A model generated the notes under the pieces. The model ran no database searches. It had not been told where the DNA came from and worked only from the letters and a program-made list of their open reading frames with translations. A program made the position numbers and the translations under genes. DNA of 64,000 nucleotides, taken from NCBI RefSeq assembly GCF_024679095.1, contig NC_066534.1, positions 16,640,163-16,704,162 of the forward strand, read 5' to 3'. Each line of letters begins with the position of its first letter. Within the stretch, counting starts at the first letter, position 1. Of this stretch, positions 11,412-22,083 are shown piece by piece. Source of the stretch: Eriocheir sinensis. Taxonomy: Eukaryota; Arthropoda; Malacostraca; Decapoda; Varunidae.

Positions 11412-11548
11412 TGTGTGTGAAGGGAAGGGGAGAGCTGGAAAGAGTAGGAAAGAAAAGGGAGGGGAAGGAAAGGGAAGGGAAGGGAAAGGAGGGAAAAAGT
11501 ATGGGAGAGGAGAGGAAGGGAAACTAAGATAAAGGAAGGGAAGTGTGT

Positions 11549-11621
<73 letters not shown>

Positions 11622-11640
11622 TCCCAACCTTTTCCTACCA
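11096..11640. repeat. T-rich DNA with two (GT)n arrays around a purine tract
   Basis: GT arrays at about 11370-11410 and 11544-11621 flank a GGGAAGGGAAAGG-type purine tract. Confidence 0.85.
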
Positions 11641-12600
11641 GACCTCAGAACTATTAATCAGGTTTGTCTTTCCCGAACTGACCTTCACAGCCACTTAACT
11701 TATTTCCCACTGGACTCATAATAATTTCCCAGACCCACTTATTTCCCTCCTTCGGTCCTGTCATCTATTCCCGTGCCTTCATTTATTTTCTTTCCCCTCA
11801 ATTTTTATTTTTTTCACTCGCTCATTTTATTTTGAGGGGCGTCTATTTTGGGCTGGGTTGGCGGGTCCCTTTTTGCCTGTCAGCCGCCCCCTCCCTCTTT
11901 TTCATTCCCTTTGACCATCTCCTCTCCAGTTGGCGGCGTTGTGGTCATCTTTCTGTCTGTTCCTCTTTTATCCTGCTAGCTCTTTTTAGTTCCTTTTTCT
12001 CTTTATCTGGTTTTCATCTTTTCATCTTTTCAATCATGCCTTTCTCTCTCTGTCTCTTTCTCTCGCTCTCGGTCTTGCTCTCTCTCTCTCTCTCACTCTC
12101 TCTATTCAAACTTGACTCTTCATTATATAATAGTTACATATATCTACTTCTTTCATTCACTTTTTTTCTATCTTTCTTTTGTAGTCATTTTTTTTTTCAT
12201 TTTTTCATTTCACGTTACTCTACTTTTTATTTGTTTTTATTAATTTTGCCTTTAACAAACTGGCAAGTCTTTTTTTCTCATATTTCTTATTTTTCTTGTA
12301 TTTCCATTTATATTTTCTAGCTTTTTTTCGGAGTTATATTTTTCCTTTCTCTCTCATTTCAAGTTATTCTAATTTTCATATATTTTTTCGTTTACCTTTA
12401 TTAAACTTTCCTGTCATTTTTTCATAGTTCCTGTTTGTTTTTTTTCTTGATCTTTTTTATATTCCTCTTTTACCCTTTTTCTTCCTTTTCCAAAACAACT
12501 TATCGAGAGCTTTTCATTCTTTTAAAACCGATTACTAGTTTTTTATTCAACTTAAATTTTACTTAAACTGCACATTTATTCACTTCAGGCTTCTCACTTT
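11641..12600. other. T-rich low-complexity region; no gene
   Basis: Mostly T with CT stretches (a short CT run near 12080-12105). Some complex sequence lies at 11640-11950. No coding or RNA feature supported. Confidence 0.6.
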
Positions 12601-12604
12601 TATC

Positions 12605-13480
12605 TCCTCCTCCTCCTCCTCCTCCACGGTATAATCACACACCCAACCACTTCCTCATTAAATATATAAAATTACTACGTATTTCCCACGGGGCAGGGAA
12701 GCAGAATAACCCCTGAGGAGGAGGAGGAGGAGGAGGAGGAAGAGGAGGAGGAGGAAGAAGAGAAGGAGGAGGAGGAAGGGAAATAAAAAAAAAGTGAGAA
12801 CGGGGTTGATCAGAAGGATAAAGAGATGAAGGAGGAGAAAATGGAGGAGGAGGAGGAGGAGAAGGAGGAGGAGGAGAGAGGGAAATAAAAAAAAGTGAAA
12901 ACGGGGTTGATCAGGAGGATAAAGAGATGAAGGAGGAGGAAATGGAGGAGGAGGAGGAGGAGGAGGAGGAGGAGCATGGGAATGGGAGAAAGGAAGACTG
13001 AAAGGATGTCAAAAAAAGAAGAAAAAAACAGGAATGAAAATAAGTGAACGGGGAACAGCTGATAAAGGAGAAGTGGAAAAACAGGAATAGTAAAACGAAG
13101 AGGAGGAGGAGGAGGAGGAGGAACACAAAGGAACACAAAAGAAGAACAAACAACAGGAGAGGAGGAGGAGGAGGAGGAGGACACACACAAGAAGCATGGA
13201 AAGGAAGGGTAGAAAAAAAAAAACAGGCAATAGGGAAGGGAACAAAAATAAATGAAATGGAGGAGAAGGAGGAATAGGAGGAAATGGAGGTAGAGGAGTA
13301 GAAAAAGGAGTAGAAGGACATGAAGAAGGAAGAGGAGAAGATTTGGAATAAGAGGAAGAAAGAATAGAAAATAAAAGGGGAGCAGGGAAGGACATCAAGA
13401 GGAGGAGGAGGAGGAGGAAAATAAAGGAAAGTAAAAAGAAGAGGAAGAAGAGGAGGAAGAAGAAGAGGAGGGTGTGTGGC
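12605..13480. repeat. Polypurine (GGA)n block with a ~101-bp duplication
   Basis: Begins with a CTC run at 12605-12624, then complex DNA, then GGA-rich DNA from 12716. The phrase GGGGTTGATCA or its near copy occurs at 12802 and 12903 within matching context, so two ~101-bp copies lie in tandem. The opposite-strand Ser/Leu frames are repeat translations. Confidence 0.85.
13121..13156 (-). mobile_element. 36-bp LINE 3'-end relic (LINE B family)
   Basis: These 36 bases match 37749-37784, the 3' terminus of LINE B, with one mismatch. They include two copies of the 10-base tail unit GAACACAAAG and then AACAAACAACAG. They are flanked on both sides by GGA repeats. The simplest reading is an extremely 5'-truncated insertion of the same LINE family; a shared host repeat is the alternative. 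Confidence 0.55.
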
Positions 13481-13620
13481 AGGGTTTTCCAGCTCGCCAC
13501 TAATCGCCTCTGAATGACATTAGACGAAAAGTTAATAATCGCGCGGAGGTGTAATTAGAATTTCAATTAAATGTAGAAAGTGTGCTGGGTGTCGCAGGGG
13601 TGGGGGGGGGGGGGGAAACT
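13481..13620. other. Low-repeat AT-rich island ending in a G-run
   Basis: Complex sequence between purine blocks. It contains the homeodomain-like cores TAATTAG and CAATTAAA close to CpG-bearing GCGCGG, and ends with a run of about 14 G at about 13601-13615. The function is unknown; it is one of the few non-repetitive patches nearby. Confidence 0.45.
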
Positions 13621-14745
13621 GACAGCGATGATGATGATGATGGTGATGATGATGGTGATGATGAGGTGGGAGAGGTAAGGAAAGAAGGATGGATGAAAGG
13701 AAGGATTAGAGAAACAGATGGGAAATTTTATATAGAATGGCTAGGAAAGGATATGGATAACACAAAAGAGAGGAGAGAGGAGGAAGAGAAAAAGAAAGAG
13801 AAAGAGGAGGTAAGGAAAGAGGAGAAATTAGGAAATGAAGGATAATTGAACAAAATGGAAAACTATTGAATGTCTGGGAAAGAAATGGGTTAGGAAAATA
13901 GAAATAAAGAGAAAGAGAAATAGGAAAAGGAAATAGGGAAGGAGGAGGAGAAGGAGGGATAGAAGAAAGAAAAGATTAGGAAAACATGGAAAACTACAGA
14001 ACGGCTCAGGAAAGGAGATGAGGAGGACAATATAGAAGACAGGAAGAGGAGAAACAGGAAGAGGAAGATAAATTGAGGTGCAGCAAGGAGGGGGAGAGGG
14101 AAGAAAGGAGTTAGAGGAAGAGAAGGGATGGAAGAGACGGGAGGAGGGAACGGGAGGAAAGGAGTTCTACAATGGCAAAGAAATAGGAGGAAGAGGAGGA
14201 GGAGAAGAAGGAAAAGGAGGAGGAAGAGTAGGAGAAAGATGGGGGTAAGAAGAAGAAAAAAAGAAGGGAAACGAAAGAAAGACAGTAGGAAGAAAAGAAG
14301 AAAGAGATAAAGAAAGAGGAAAGAAGAATGGAGAGCTGAAGAAAAAGAGTAAGAGGAGAAGAAGATGGAAACGCAAAAGGACAAAGAAGAAAAAAGAAAA
14401 AGTTAACAAAAGGAAAAACACACAAAAAAAAATAGGATACAGAAAAAAATGGGAAGACAGACTCAGGGTGAAGGAAGAATCGACACAAGAGGAGTAAAAG
14501 TAAGAGGAGGAGGAGGTAGAAGGGGAAAAGAGGGGAGAGGGAGGGAGAAAGGGAGACAGAGAGAAGGGTACCAGGATTAAGGGGAATGTCTGTGAGAGGT
14601 GAGGGAGAGTGATGTAGGCGATTGTACGAGACAGTGAGTTGTGAGAGTGAGGGGAGAGTGAGGAGGGGAGGGGGAGAAGGGAAAGGAAGGGAGGGTAAGG
14701 AGAGGGAAGGGAGGAGAGGTACCACGCTGTCCTGTCCTGTGGTGT
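13621..14745. repeat. Polypurine block with GAT repeats at its start
   Basis: GATGAT/GGTGAT repeats at 13626-13665, then about 1 kb of A/G-rich DNA. Phrases such as GAAAACTA and GGAAAGGA recur loosely, suggesting a decayed repeat. The Leu/Ser minus-strand frames are repeat translations. Confidence 0.8.
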
Positions 14746-14750
14746 GGTGT

Positions 14751-14783
<33 letters not shown>
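14745..14783. repeat. (GT)n microsatellite
   Basis: GGTGT units pass into a GT run of about 28 bases. Confidence 0.9.
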
Positions 14784-14785
<2 letters not shown>

Positions 14786-15310
14786 AGGCATAGGTGAGCG
14801 TGTGAAAGAACGAAAACAAAACAAAAATTACAAAACCTAACCTCCATATTCTTACAAACGAAACAAAATACAATACAAAGAAAAGAAAAGAAAACAACTT
14901 AGTCCATTTACGAAAGAGACAAAGAGAGATAAAGGAAGAGAAAAGGAGATATAGAGAAAAGAGATAAAGAAAAAGATATATACAGGTGTGGCGGAGCTCC
15001 AATCAGGACACTAGGTAAAGAACACAGGTGAGAGGCAAGCAAAGGTACCCATCAGGACAGGTAACACTGGCTATACAGAGGGCAGCACCTTCTCCTTGCT
15101 ATGGGTGAGAAGGACAGGTGAAGGAAAGAAAAAGCAGGTAGAGAGGTAGCTAATGTATAGTGAAGGGGAAGGGGAAAGGTAAGGAAGGAAGGAAGGTAAG
15201 GTAAGGTAGTTAATGTAGGTGGGTAAGGGGAAGAGAAACCCTGGGAAGGAAAGGGAAGGCAGGTGGGCAATACAACATTAGCAGCTTATAAAACCTTAAC
15301 GTAATGAACA
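14784..15310. other. A-rich and GGTAAGG-rich low-complexity DNA
   Basis: A-rich tract to about 14990, complex DNA to about 15120, then loose GGTAAGGAAGG repeats to about 15260. No gene. Confidence 0.6.
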
Positions 15311-15600
15311 CAACCACTACCAATACTACTACTACCACTACCACCACTACCACCAACACCACCACCACCATACAAGCGTCACGTACTCTCCGTAGTGTTG
15401 CGTTGTGTTGCGTTGCGTGGTGTTGCGAGCGTCGCTTCTCCTTCCATTAAATTTTCAGGGCCTAATGGAGATCGTAAATGTTGTAGGTTTGTAGTTCTGT
15501 CCGTGTTTGTACTTTCCTTTTAAAAACTCTACCTGGCCTGAGAGCACACGTACACACACACATACATACCCCCCCCCCACACCCCAACACCCACCCACAC
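15311..15600. other. ACC triplets followed by a CpG-bearing low-repeat segment
   Basis: ACC/ACT triplets at about 15315-15370, a GTTGCGTT run near 15400-15425, then complex DNA with a C-run at about 15570-15578. No gene identified. Confidence 0.5.
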
Positions 15601-15720
15601 AGTACCTCTCTTTCGGCCACCTCTTTTGATTCTTTTTATAGGAGCAGCGAGTAGCGAGCTTTTTTATTATTGTTTCCTTTTTTGTGTTCCCTTGAGCTGT
15701 CTCCTTTGTTGTAAAAAAAA
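15600..15720 (+). mobile_element. SINE C family, 3' region
   Basis: Contains the shared body words CCTCTCTTTCGGCCACCTC, then GAGCAGCGAGTAGCGAGC, a T-rich stretch, and the terminal CTTGAGCTGTCTCCTTTG followed by TTGT and A8. The same ordered blocks occur at 18.4, 50.8, 52.7 (minus), 20.9 (minus) and 62.5 kb (minus). No tRNA-like head is visible immediately upstream. Confidence 0.7.
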
Positions 15721-16255
15721 GTACACGAAGAAGTAAAGGTTAAAGTACTCACGAATCCTGTTTTACGTTTTGTTTTGATTTCTAGGTCCATTTTTTCTCT
15801 TACATATTATATAGTTTTCTTAACATTATTCTTTATCTATATATTAGCGTCAAGAACTGGCAGAATATATGAAGGAAGTAAAGTAATATAATCATCTACA
15901 TGCATTATGAGTCTTTTACAATCACACGCCGATAGTAAACAGCAAAAGTAATAATACAACACACCACCTGATTAAATAAAGTGACCTTCATATCTTCTGC
16001 ATCGGGGTTTGAATCTCTCCCTTGTACGAGGTCGCGGGAGACTCTTCAATAGCCAGCCACTTCTTCACACCAAATAGCGGAAAGCAAGCACATATCTTTC
16101 AGGGTTTAAAAGGGGCCAATTTTTAGACGTTTTCTATTTTTAAAAACCCACAAAGGAGATTAGTCTTGTTCTCACGAGTCTTTTTCCACATTCATGATGC
16201 AGAAAGAGAGGCTCATAAAACTACAGAAAGATAAGTAAATGATTACGTAAAAACG
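15721..16255. other. Low-repeat DNA; no gene
   Basis: Complex AT-rich sequence. A B-box-like GGGGTTTGAATC near 16006 hints at an old tRNA-derived SINE, but there is no clear A box. No coding frame is supported. Confidence 0.45.
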
Positions 16256-16510
16256 AAAGGAAACAGGGTGAATAAAAGGGAAGGTAGGTAGGTAGATAGG
16301 TAGGTAGGGAGGTTGGTTATACGTGGCGAGTGAATGGAGACAGGTAACAAAGGAAGGCAGGTGAGGGAGACGGAAAAAGTGGGAATGAAAGAGCAGATAA
16401 TTAGGTAAAACGGAAGGAGACAGGGTGGAGAAAGGATAAGGTGAGTAGTTAGGTTGGTGATACGTGGTGAGGGATGGGGACAGGTAACAAAGGAAGGTAG
16501 GCGAGAGATT
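16256..16510. repeat. ~157-bp tandem duplication
   Basis: ACAGGGTG occurs at 16263 and 16420, followed in both copies by GGTTGG-TATACGTGG-like text and ACAGGTAACAAAGGAAGG. This gives two tandem copies of about 157 bp, with GGTA repeats inside the first. Confidence 0.8.
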
Positions 16511-16890
16511 CAAGGAAATACTAATACAACCTCAAAGAACGCCTTATCAAAAGTGGGTATGTAAGCCCTGAAATGGTTGAGAATATGGATCAACGGAAAC
16601 TAACACAGAGTTGGAGGAGGAAAAGTCGGGAGGGCGCTGAGCTTCATACCCGAAACAAAATCTGCGGTTGTGGGACTTAATATCTTGTCCCTGCCTGCGT
16701 TATAACAACACAACGTAAAATAGAAGGATTGAGGCTCGTTGTGCTTAGTGTTCCGTATATGGCAACACATGAGGGGAGCTGTAATAACGCAAAGAGAAAA
16801 TAACGTAATATGGAGAGTGGGTTTTAACGCTTGGTTGCTGGTTACACTGTCGCCCTAGGACTCCTACTTGCTGGTGTGTGCCGCCATTGC
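16511..16890. other. Low-repeat DNA; no gene
   Basis: Complex sequence with balanced composition and no recognisable coding frame or RNA. Confidence 0.5.
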
Positions 16891-17057
16891 TACTGATGAC
16901 GGTGATGATAATGATGATGATGATGATACTCCTACTTTCGCTAATGATAAGGCTCCTGTTACTTATACGAATACTGCTAATTGTACTGCAGAATATTTTA
17001 CTATACTTCCATTGTTGCTGAATATGATGGGACTTCTATTACTGTTACTACAACTTT

Positions 17058-17088
<31 letters not shown>

Positions 17089-17152
17089 AAATCCTTCTAC
17101 TCCTACTTCTACTTTTATTCCTCCTCCTCCAACTATTACTATTACTACAGGA
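16891..17152. repeat. GAT and ACT triplet repeats
   Basis: GATGATGAT at about 16898-16927 and (CTA)n at about 17055-17090, with scattered ACT/CCT triplets around them. Confidence 0.8.
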
Positions 17153-17288
17153 AAGGCTTGAGTACATTGCGAGCCCCGGAACTTTCATTACAAAGTTCCG
17201 CGTCGTTTGCTCCGCCTTACCGAGCACAAAACAACATACAAGGCTAAGTTGCAATGGACGCCGCGCATGGAGGTACTGCTACAATATA
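17153..17288. other. CpG-bearing low-repeat island
   Basis: Complex sequence with a short inverted repeat GGAACTTT...AAAGTTCC at about 17179-17200. It is short and has no convincing frame. Confidence 0.4.
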
Positions 17289-17548
17289 CATGCAAGGCCC
17301 CTCCCTATTCTCCCTCCCTAAAAAAATCCCTTCCACCCTAAGAACGAAGAGGAAGGAGAATGAATGAAAACTTAAGAGACGATGGTTTTTGAGGTTGTTG
17401 AGTGTGATTGCTATAATGTTTGTGTTTCCCCTCTTCTGCCCCCCTAAAAATCCCTTCCACCTTATGAACGAAGAAAAAGGAGAATGAACGAAAACTTATG
17501 AGACGAAGGTTCTTGAGGTTGCTAAGTGTGAATGCTATAATGTTAGTT
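17289..17548. repeat. ~124-bp tandem duplication
   Basis: ATCCCTTCCACC occurs at 17326 and 17450. After each come AACGAAGA, GGAGAATGAA, AAAACTTA, GAGACGA and GCTATAATGTT in the same order. Confidence 0.85.
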
Positions 17549-17878
17549 TTTATTTCATATTACATCAGGTTTTTAAAATTCTACGATACTCCCTAGAAGT
17601 AATAAGTAATCATCCACCTCATGAGCGATAGAAAAGAAATTGAGCGATAAACAGAGAAAATGAACAGGATGTGAACTATGAATGGGATGGACTTCAGACG
17701 TTTTTCAAATTGCTTCGGACTCATCACTAATGTTATGTACAATTCCCCAAGAAGAGAAACTGCAAAAAAAAAGTGTGAAAAATCTCAAAATGTAGAAAGG
17801 AAAAACAAGGAATGGAAAAAAAGAATTAACAGAGAAAAACAGTAGGACAAGAAAAATATACTATCTCGAGATATACAT
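17549..17878. other. Low-repeat AT-rich DNA; no gene
   Basis: Complex sequence with no recognised feature. Confidence 0.5.
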
Positions 17879-17990
17879 CCCAGAATGCCGGGAATCGAAC
17901 CCAGGCCTTCAGAATAAAAGTCAAGGCGGCATAACTGATGTGCTAAAAGGTCACCGTGCCAGGGGATCACTTCGGCGGCACTTTTAAAAC
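17879..17990 (-). mobile_element. tRNA-derived SINE head
   Basis: On the minus strand the sequence contains a clear B box, GGTTCGATTCC (+ strand GGAATCGAACC near 17891), and upstream of it TTTTAGCACATCAG in the A-box position. This is the arrangement of a tRNA-derived SINE. The tRNA cloverleaf is imperfect, and it lies directly against a LINE fragment on its right. A decayed tRNA gene is less likely because both flanks are repeat DNA. Confidence 0.6.
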
Positions 17991-18013
17991 CTCTTAACTG
18001 CGGATTTCCTACC

Positions 18014-18236
18014 AAAAGACCTCACCAAGCTACAGGAATGGAACAAAAAGTGGCTGCTACAATTCAATGAAGAAAAATGTAAAGTCCTGCACCTTGGGAG
18101 GGGATATCCAGCATACCAATACCACGCGGGAAAACACTCCACTATCCACCACAGAGGCACATAAAGACCTGGGAGCATATGTGACCAGGCTACCAGTGAA
18201 GGCCAAATCCATGCCAATCGCAGCGGACGGGTTAAC
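18014..18236 (+). pseudogene. Reverse transcriptase C-terminal fragment, third LINE family
   Basis: The + strand translates in part as WNKKWLLQFNEEKCKVLHLG, the segment that follows the catalytic Asp-Asp motif in CR1/L2-like reverse transcriptases (compare the NVEKCKVLHIG segment in LINE B). After a frameshift it reads AHKDLGAYVT, then LPVKAKSMPIAAD, which correspond to the next conserved steps. About 70 residues are recognisable, with one in-frame stop and one frameshift. It differs from LINE B in sequence and strand, so it is a separate relic. It lies between a minus-strand SINE head and a plus-strand SINE. Confidence 0.75.
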
Positions 18237-18505
18237 CTGACACTCCCTGACTTCTATTCTTAAGGCCAGGGTTCGGTTCCCGGTACTGAGTGGTGTACAT
18301 TTTGCTGTCCCAAGAAAAAAAACTCAGTGGAAGGTAAGAGGGAAAAAAAGAGTAAGGAGTTTCAAGAGGAGAGTATCAAGACACCTCTCCACCCGAAATT
18401 GACCTCTCTTTGGCCACTCTACTTTCTTCTATAGGAGTGATTAGCGGGTTTTTTCCCATATATTGTTGCCTTTGAGCTGCTTCCTTTACTGTAAAAAAAA
18501 GAAGG
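18237..18505 (+). mobile_element. SINE C family, near full-length copy
   Basis: Begins near a B box (GGTTCGGTTCCCGG at about 18270) and continues through AGAGTATCAAGACACCTC and TGACCTCTCTTTGGCCAC. It then reaches GAGTGATTAGCGGG, a T-rich linker, TTTGAGCTGCTTCCTTTACT and an A-run. An A box is not clear, so the head is decayed or truncated. This copy links the tRNA-like head to the 3' region seen elsewhere. Confidence 0.65.
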
Positions 18506-18990
18506 GGAGTGAAGTAATGGGAGAGTAAGGAGTGACTGTAAGGGAGAAGGACGAAGAATAAATGAATGGAGGTAAAAGGAGAGTAAGGAGTGAGTGAAAG
18601 GGGGTAAGAAAATGAGTAAGTAGAGGTGAGAAAAGGGGAGTAAGGAGTGGGTTAAAGGGAGTAAGGAAATGAGTAAGTAGAGGTAAGGGGAGGAGAGTTA
18701 GGAGTGGGTTAAAGGGAGTAAGATAAGGAGTAAGTGAGTGGAGGCGAGGGAAAGGGAGTGGGTGAGTGAAATGGAGTAAGATAAGATATGAGTGGAGGTA
18801 AGGGGAGGGGAGTAAGGAGTGGGGGGTAAGAAAGTAAGATATGGCTTAAGTGAAGTGAGGAAAGGGAAGCGTAAGGAGTGGTTGAAAGGGAGTAAGGTAA
18901 GGCATGAATGGAGGTAAAGGAGAGGATAGGGAGTGAGTGTAAGGGAGTAAGAAAAGGAGTAAGTAAGAGGAGGGTAAGAAATGAGTGGCA
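18506..18990. repeat. ~57-bp purine-rich minisatellite
   Basis: GAGTAAGGAGTG or a close variant recurs at 18523, 18581, 18638 and 18694 (spacings 58, 57, 56) and continues in decayed form to about 18985. Units contain AAGGGAGTAAG and GAGTAAGTAGAGG. Confidence 0.85.
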
Positions 18991-19312
18991 GTTATGTGGG
19001 AGAGTAGGAAGAGAAAGTAGATTAGAGAGTAGAGGAGAAAATAATTGAAATGTTTAGAGAGAATGGGGAAGGAGAATCTAATTAATGAAAAAAAAGCTGC
19101 AACAAAATTTAATGAATCTGGCAAAGTTTAATGTTATTGCATCGTTTATCAGTCCATTTTGTCTGATAAGTTTACTGGTGTGTGTTTTAATAGTCTATGT
19201 CTTTTCAGTGCCAAGATTTCGGTAATATCAATTCTAAATCTCCTTTTCTTTCTGCTTTATATATTTTTTTCTTAACTAAATCATCCTAATCGTTATTGAT
19301 AGATAGATAGAT
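18991..19312. other. Low-repeat DNA; no gene
   Basis: Purine-rich to about 19090, then complex AT-rich sequence. No gene recognised. Confidence 0.5.
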
Positions 19313-19759
<447 letters not shown>

Positions 19760-19990
19760 AAGGACTTATGGATGAGGGTTCAGTGCCATGCTATCAGGAC
19801 CTCGGTTCGAACCCAAGTGCCGCCACGCAGAGTCAGAGAGGATTTACCGACTCTATCCCAATCCATCCCTTACCAAAAGATACCATTTATCATTTACCGT
19901 CATTTCAAAAACCAAAGGCAGCTTCTTACTTCTTTATCACCATCGCTAAATTCCACGTACTTTTTCCTCCGGTTACGTTAGTCTTCATAC
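19760..19990 (+). mobile_element. tRNA-derived SINE-like sequence
   Basis: GGTTCGAACCC at about 19803 is a good B box, and GGGTTCAGTGCC about 25 bases upstream sits where an A box would be but matches poorly. The sequence downstream (GCCGCCACGCAGAGTCAGAG onward) is non-repetitive in this window. It abuts an inverted SINE C fragment. An old SINE of a separate family is the most likely reading. Confidence 0.45.
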
Positions 19991-20100
19991 AGTAGCCGAA
20001 AGAGGGTCAAAATCGGATGGATAGGTGTCTTGATACTCTACTCTTGAAGGCGTTTAAGTCGTAGGCAGGAGGGAAGAAAGACCTAGGAACTTGCATCATA
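19991..20100 (-). mobile_element. SINE C family, body fragment
   Basis: The reverse complement of about 19993-20046 matches the body of the 18.36-18.43 kb copy: the words GGTGTCTTGATACTCT and GCCGAAAGAGG appear here and their complements appear there, in the reverse order expected. It lacks the 3' tail. The continuation to 20100 is probable only. Confidence 0.6.
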
Positions 20101-20254
20101 CCTTTAATGAGAGAACCGAATATGTTGGTTGTAGATTTAACTCGTAAAAGTGGTTCATAGCGACCTCGCAGGGAAATTAGTCTAGCTGATAGATATTGGT
20201 AGGAATAGCTTGTAATATCAATGAGCCTGATCTCTAAGGAATAGCCTAGATAGG

Positions 20255-20397
20255 GAAAGATGGTGATATCGAGGTTAAAGAGAAGATGGCGCCACTATAA
20301 ACACCCGCCTGCGCCAATACGGGCTGGGGCCGACTACCATCCAGGCCCCTCAAGCAAGCCTACCGGCGCCATTGGCATAGACGTAAAAAAAAAAATA
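20255..20397 (+). mobile_element. SINE B family, 3' part
   Basis: Shares GATGGCG-CACTATAAA, TGCGC, GGGCTGGGGCCGAC, CTACCGGCGCC and GACGTAAA in the same order as the 43.1-43.25 kb SINE B copy, and ends in an A-rich run with AAAG repeats. The tRNA-like head is missing. Confidence 0.75.
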
Positions 20398-20880
20398 AAG
20401 AAAGAAAGAAAAAAACCGTCAGATAATACCTTAAACTATCGATCTAATAATTATGAAAACGGGACGATGATGGAAAAGGTTATGATGTTCTTTGTTATTC
20501 CTTTGTATTATCGATATTTCGTTTACATTATCTTTTATTCTTTGTTTTTAGAAAGTAGTTGAGTTTTCTTGCAATGAGGACCTACGTTTCCTTACATTTT
20601 CCTGCTTATAATGTTGCTGTAAGAAGGTGATTGAGTTTCCTTTTCATTCAGTGAGTGAGTCGCGTCATCAAAGAGTTTAATCCAGATGCAAAGCGAAAGA
20701 AAAAACTCCTATCGCGGAAAAGCCTTAATGAAAACACGGAATGCCACGTCAAGCACACTCGCAAAGTAGAGAAAAATAAAACACAGTGAGATTATAGATA
20801 ACACTCCAGGGAGGTAGAGAAAGAGAGGGAAAAAAATCAGAGTTTGTTTCCTTGACTATATTTTCTCTTCCCATTTCCTC
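20398..20880. other. Low-repeat DNA; no gene
   Basis: Complex AT-rich sequence. Short phrases (GTTGAGTTTTC / GATTGAGTTTCC) repeat once at about 20558 and 20630. No gene. Confidence 0.5.
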
Positions 20881-20881
20881 A

Positions 20882-21045
20882 TTTTTTTTTTACAGCAAAG
20901 GAGACAGCTCAAGGGTACAAACAAGGAAACAATTATAAAAAATGACAAAAAAATCAATCCTTCTCTAACCTTCTTATTTGCCTTTTTTTCATTATTGTTT
21001 CCTTTTTTTTTGCCCTTGAAATGTTTGCTGTAGAAAAAAAATGCG
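20882..21045. mobile_element. Two facing SINE C 3' ends
   Basis: About 20882-20965 reads, on the minus strand, as the SINE C 3' end (TTTACAGCAAAGGAGACAGC on +, followed by TCAAGGG). About 20985-21045 reads on the + strand as CATTATTGTTTCC, then TTTTTGCCCTTGAAATGTTT and GCTGTAG plus an A-run. The two therefore lie in opposite orientation about 20 bases apart. Confidence 0.6.
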
Positions 21046-21900
21046 AGGAAAAAAAATGCTTCTTGTTGCCTTTTTTTTTTTAACTTTAGTGTAAAAAAAA
21101 ATCTCTTCGCTTCCGCCGTGATATTTTTCTCCCTTTTTCCATCTCCTCATAACTAAAAAAATCCATCCTTCGCTAAACTTCCAGGAAAAAAAACGTTGTT
21201 GCTTTTTGTATCTCTTTTTTTTAACTTAAGTGAAAAAAATAAAAACAGTTCGCTTACCTGCTCATATATTTTTCTCTCTTTCCATCTCTTCATGAATGAC
21301 AAAAAAATAAAATAAATCCATCCTTCACTAACCCTCCAAGAAAAAAAAAGTTTGCTTCTTGTTACTTTATTTTTTTTTTAACTTTAGAGAAAAAAAAAAA
21401 GAAAACAGTTCGCTTCCATGCTAATATAGTCTCCCTTTTCGTCTCCTCATGAATGACTAAAAAAAAAAAATCCTTCTCTAACCCTCCAAAGAAAAAAAAT
21501 GCTTCTTGCTTTTCTTTTTTTAGCTTAAGTGAAAAAAAAAAAAACATTTCACCTCCGTAGTTCGCTTCGTGCTCATATTCTTTTCTTTTTCCATCTCCTC
21601 ATGAATGAAAAAATTCCGTCTCTTACCCTCCGAGGAAAAAGTTCGCTTCCACGCCAATATTTTTCTCCATGTTCATCTCCTCTTGAATGACTAAAAAACT
21701 CCTCCGTCTCTAACCCTCCGAGGAAAAAGTTCGCTTCCACGCCAATATTTTTCTCCATGTTCATCTCCTCTTGAATGACTAAAAAACTCCTCCGTCTCTA
21801 ACCCTCCGAGGAAAAAAGTTGCTTCTTGCTTCTCTCTCCTCTCTCCACTCTCATTTTTTTCCTCCCTCGCTCTCCTTTCCATCTCCATCTCCTCATGACT
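21046..21900. repeat. AT-rich satellite with an 88-bp core
   Basis: CGAGGAAAAA(A) occurs at 21631, 21719 and 21807, exactly 88 bases apart. Each unit contains GTTCGCTTCCACGCCAATAT, ATCTCCTCTTGAATGACTAA and CTAACCCTCC. To the left, earlier units are longer (about 130-150 bp) because T- and A-rich segments separate the same core words. The Phe/Lys-rich frames on the minus strand are repeat translations. Confidence 0.85.
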
Positions 21901-22083
21901 CGGAATTCAAATCTTTCCTCTCCGGGCGAAGTCGGATCACATCGCAAACTTAAATGATTCTGCTTCTTTCCGGCTTGATTTCATAAGGAGAGCGACGCTG
22001 GCAAGATATTACTTTACCTTTCTATCCTTTTTTTCTTTCCTTTATAATTCCCCTTTAATACCATGCCCGTGGAAGCCTTGGGG
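21901..22083. other. Low-repeat segment
   Basis: Complex sequence between two satellites. No gene. Confidence 0.5.
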
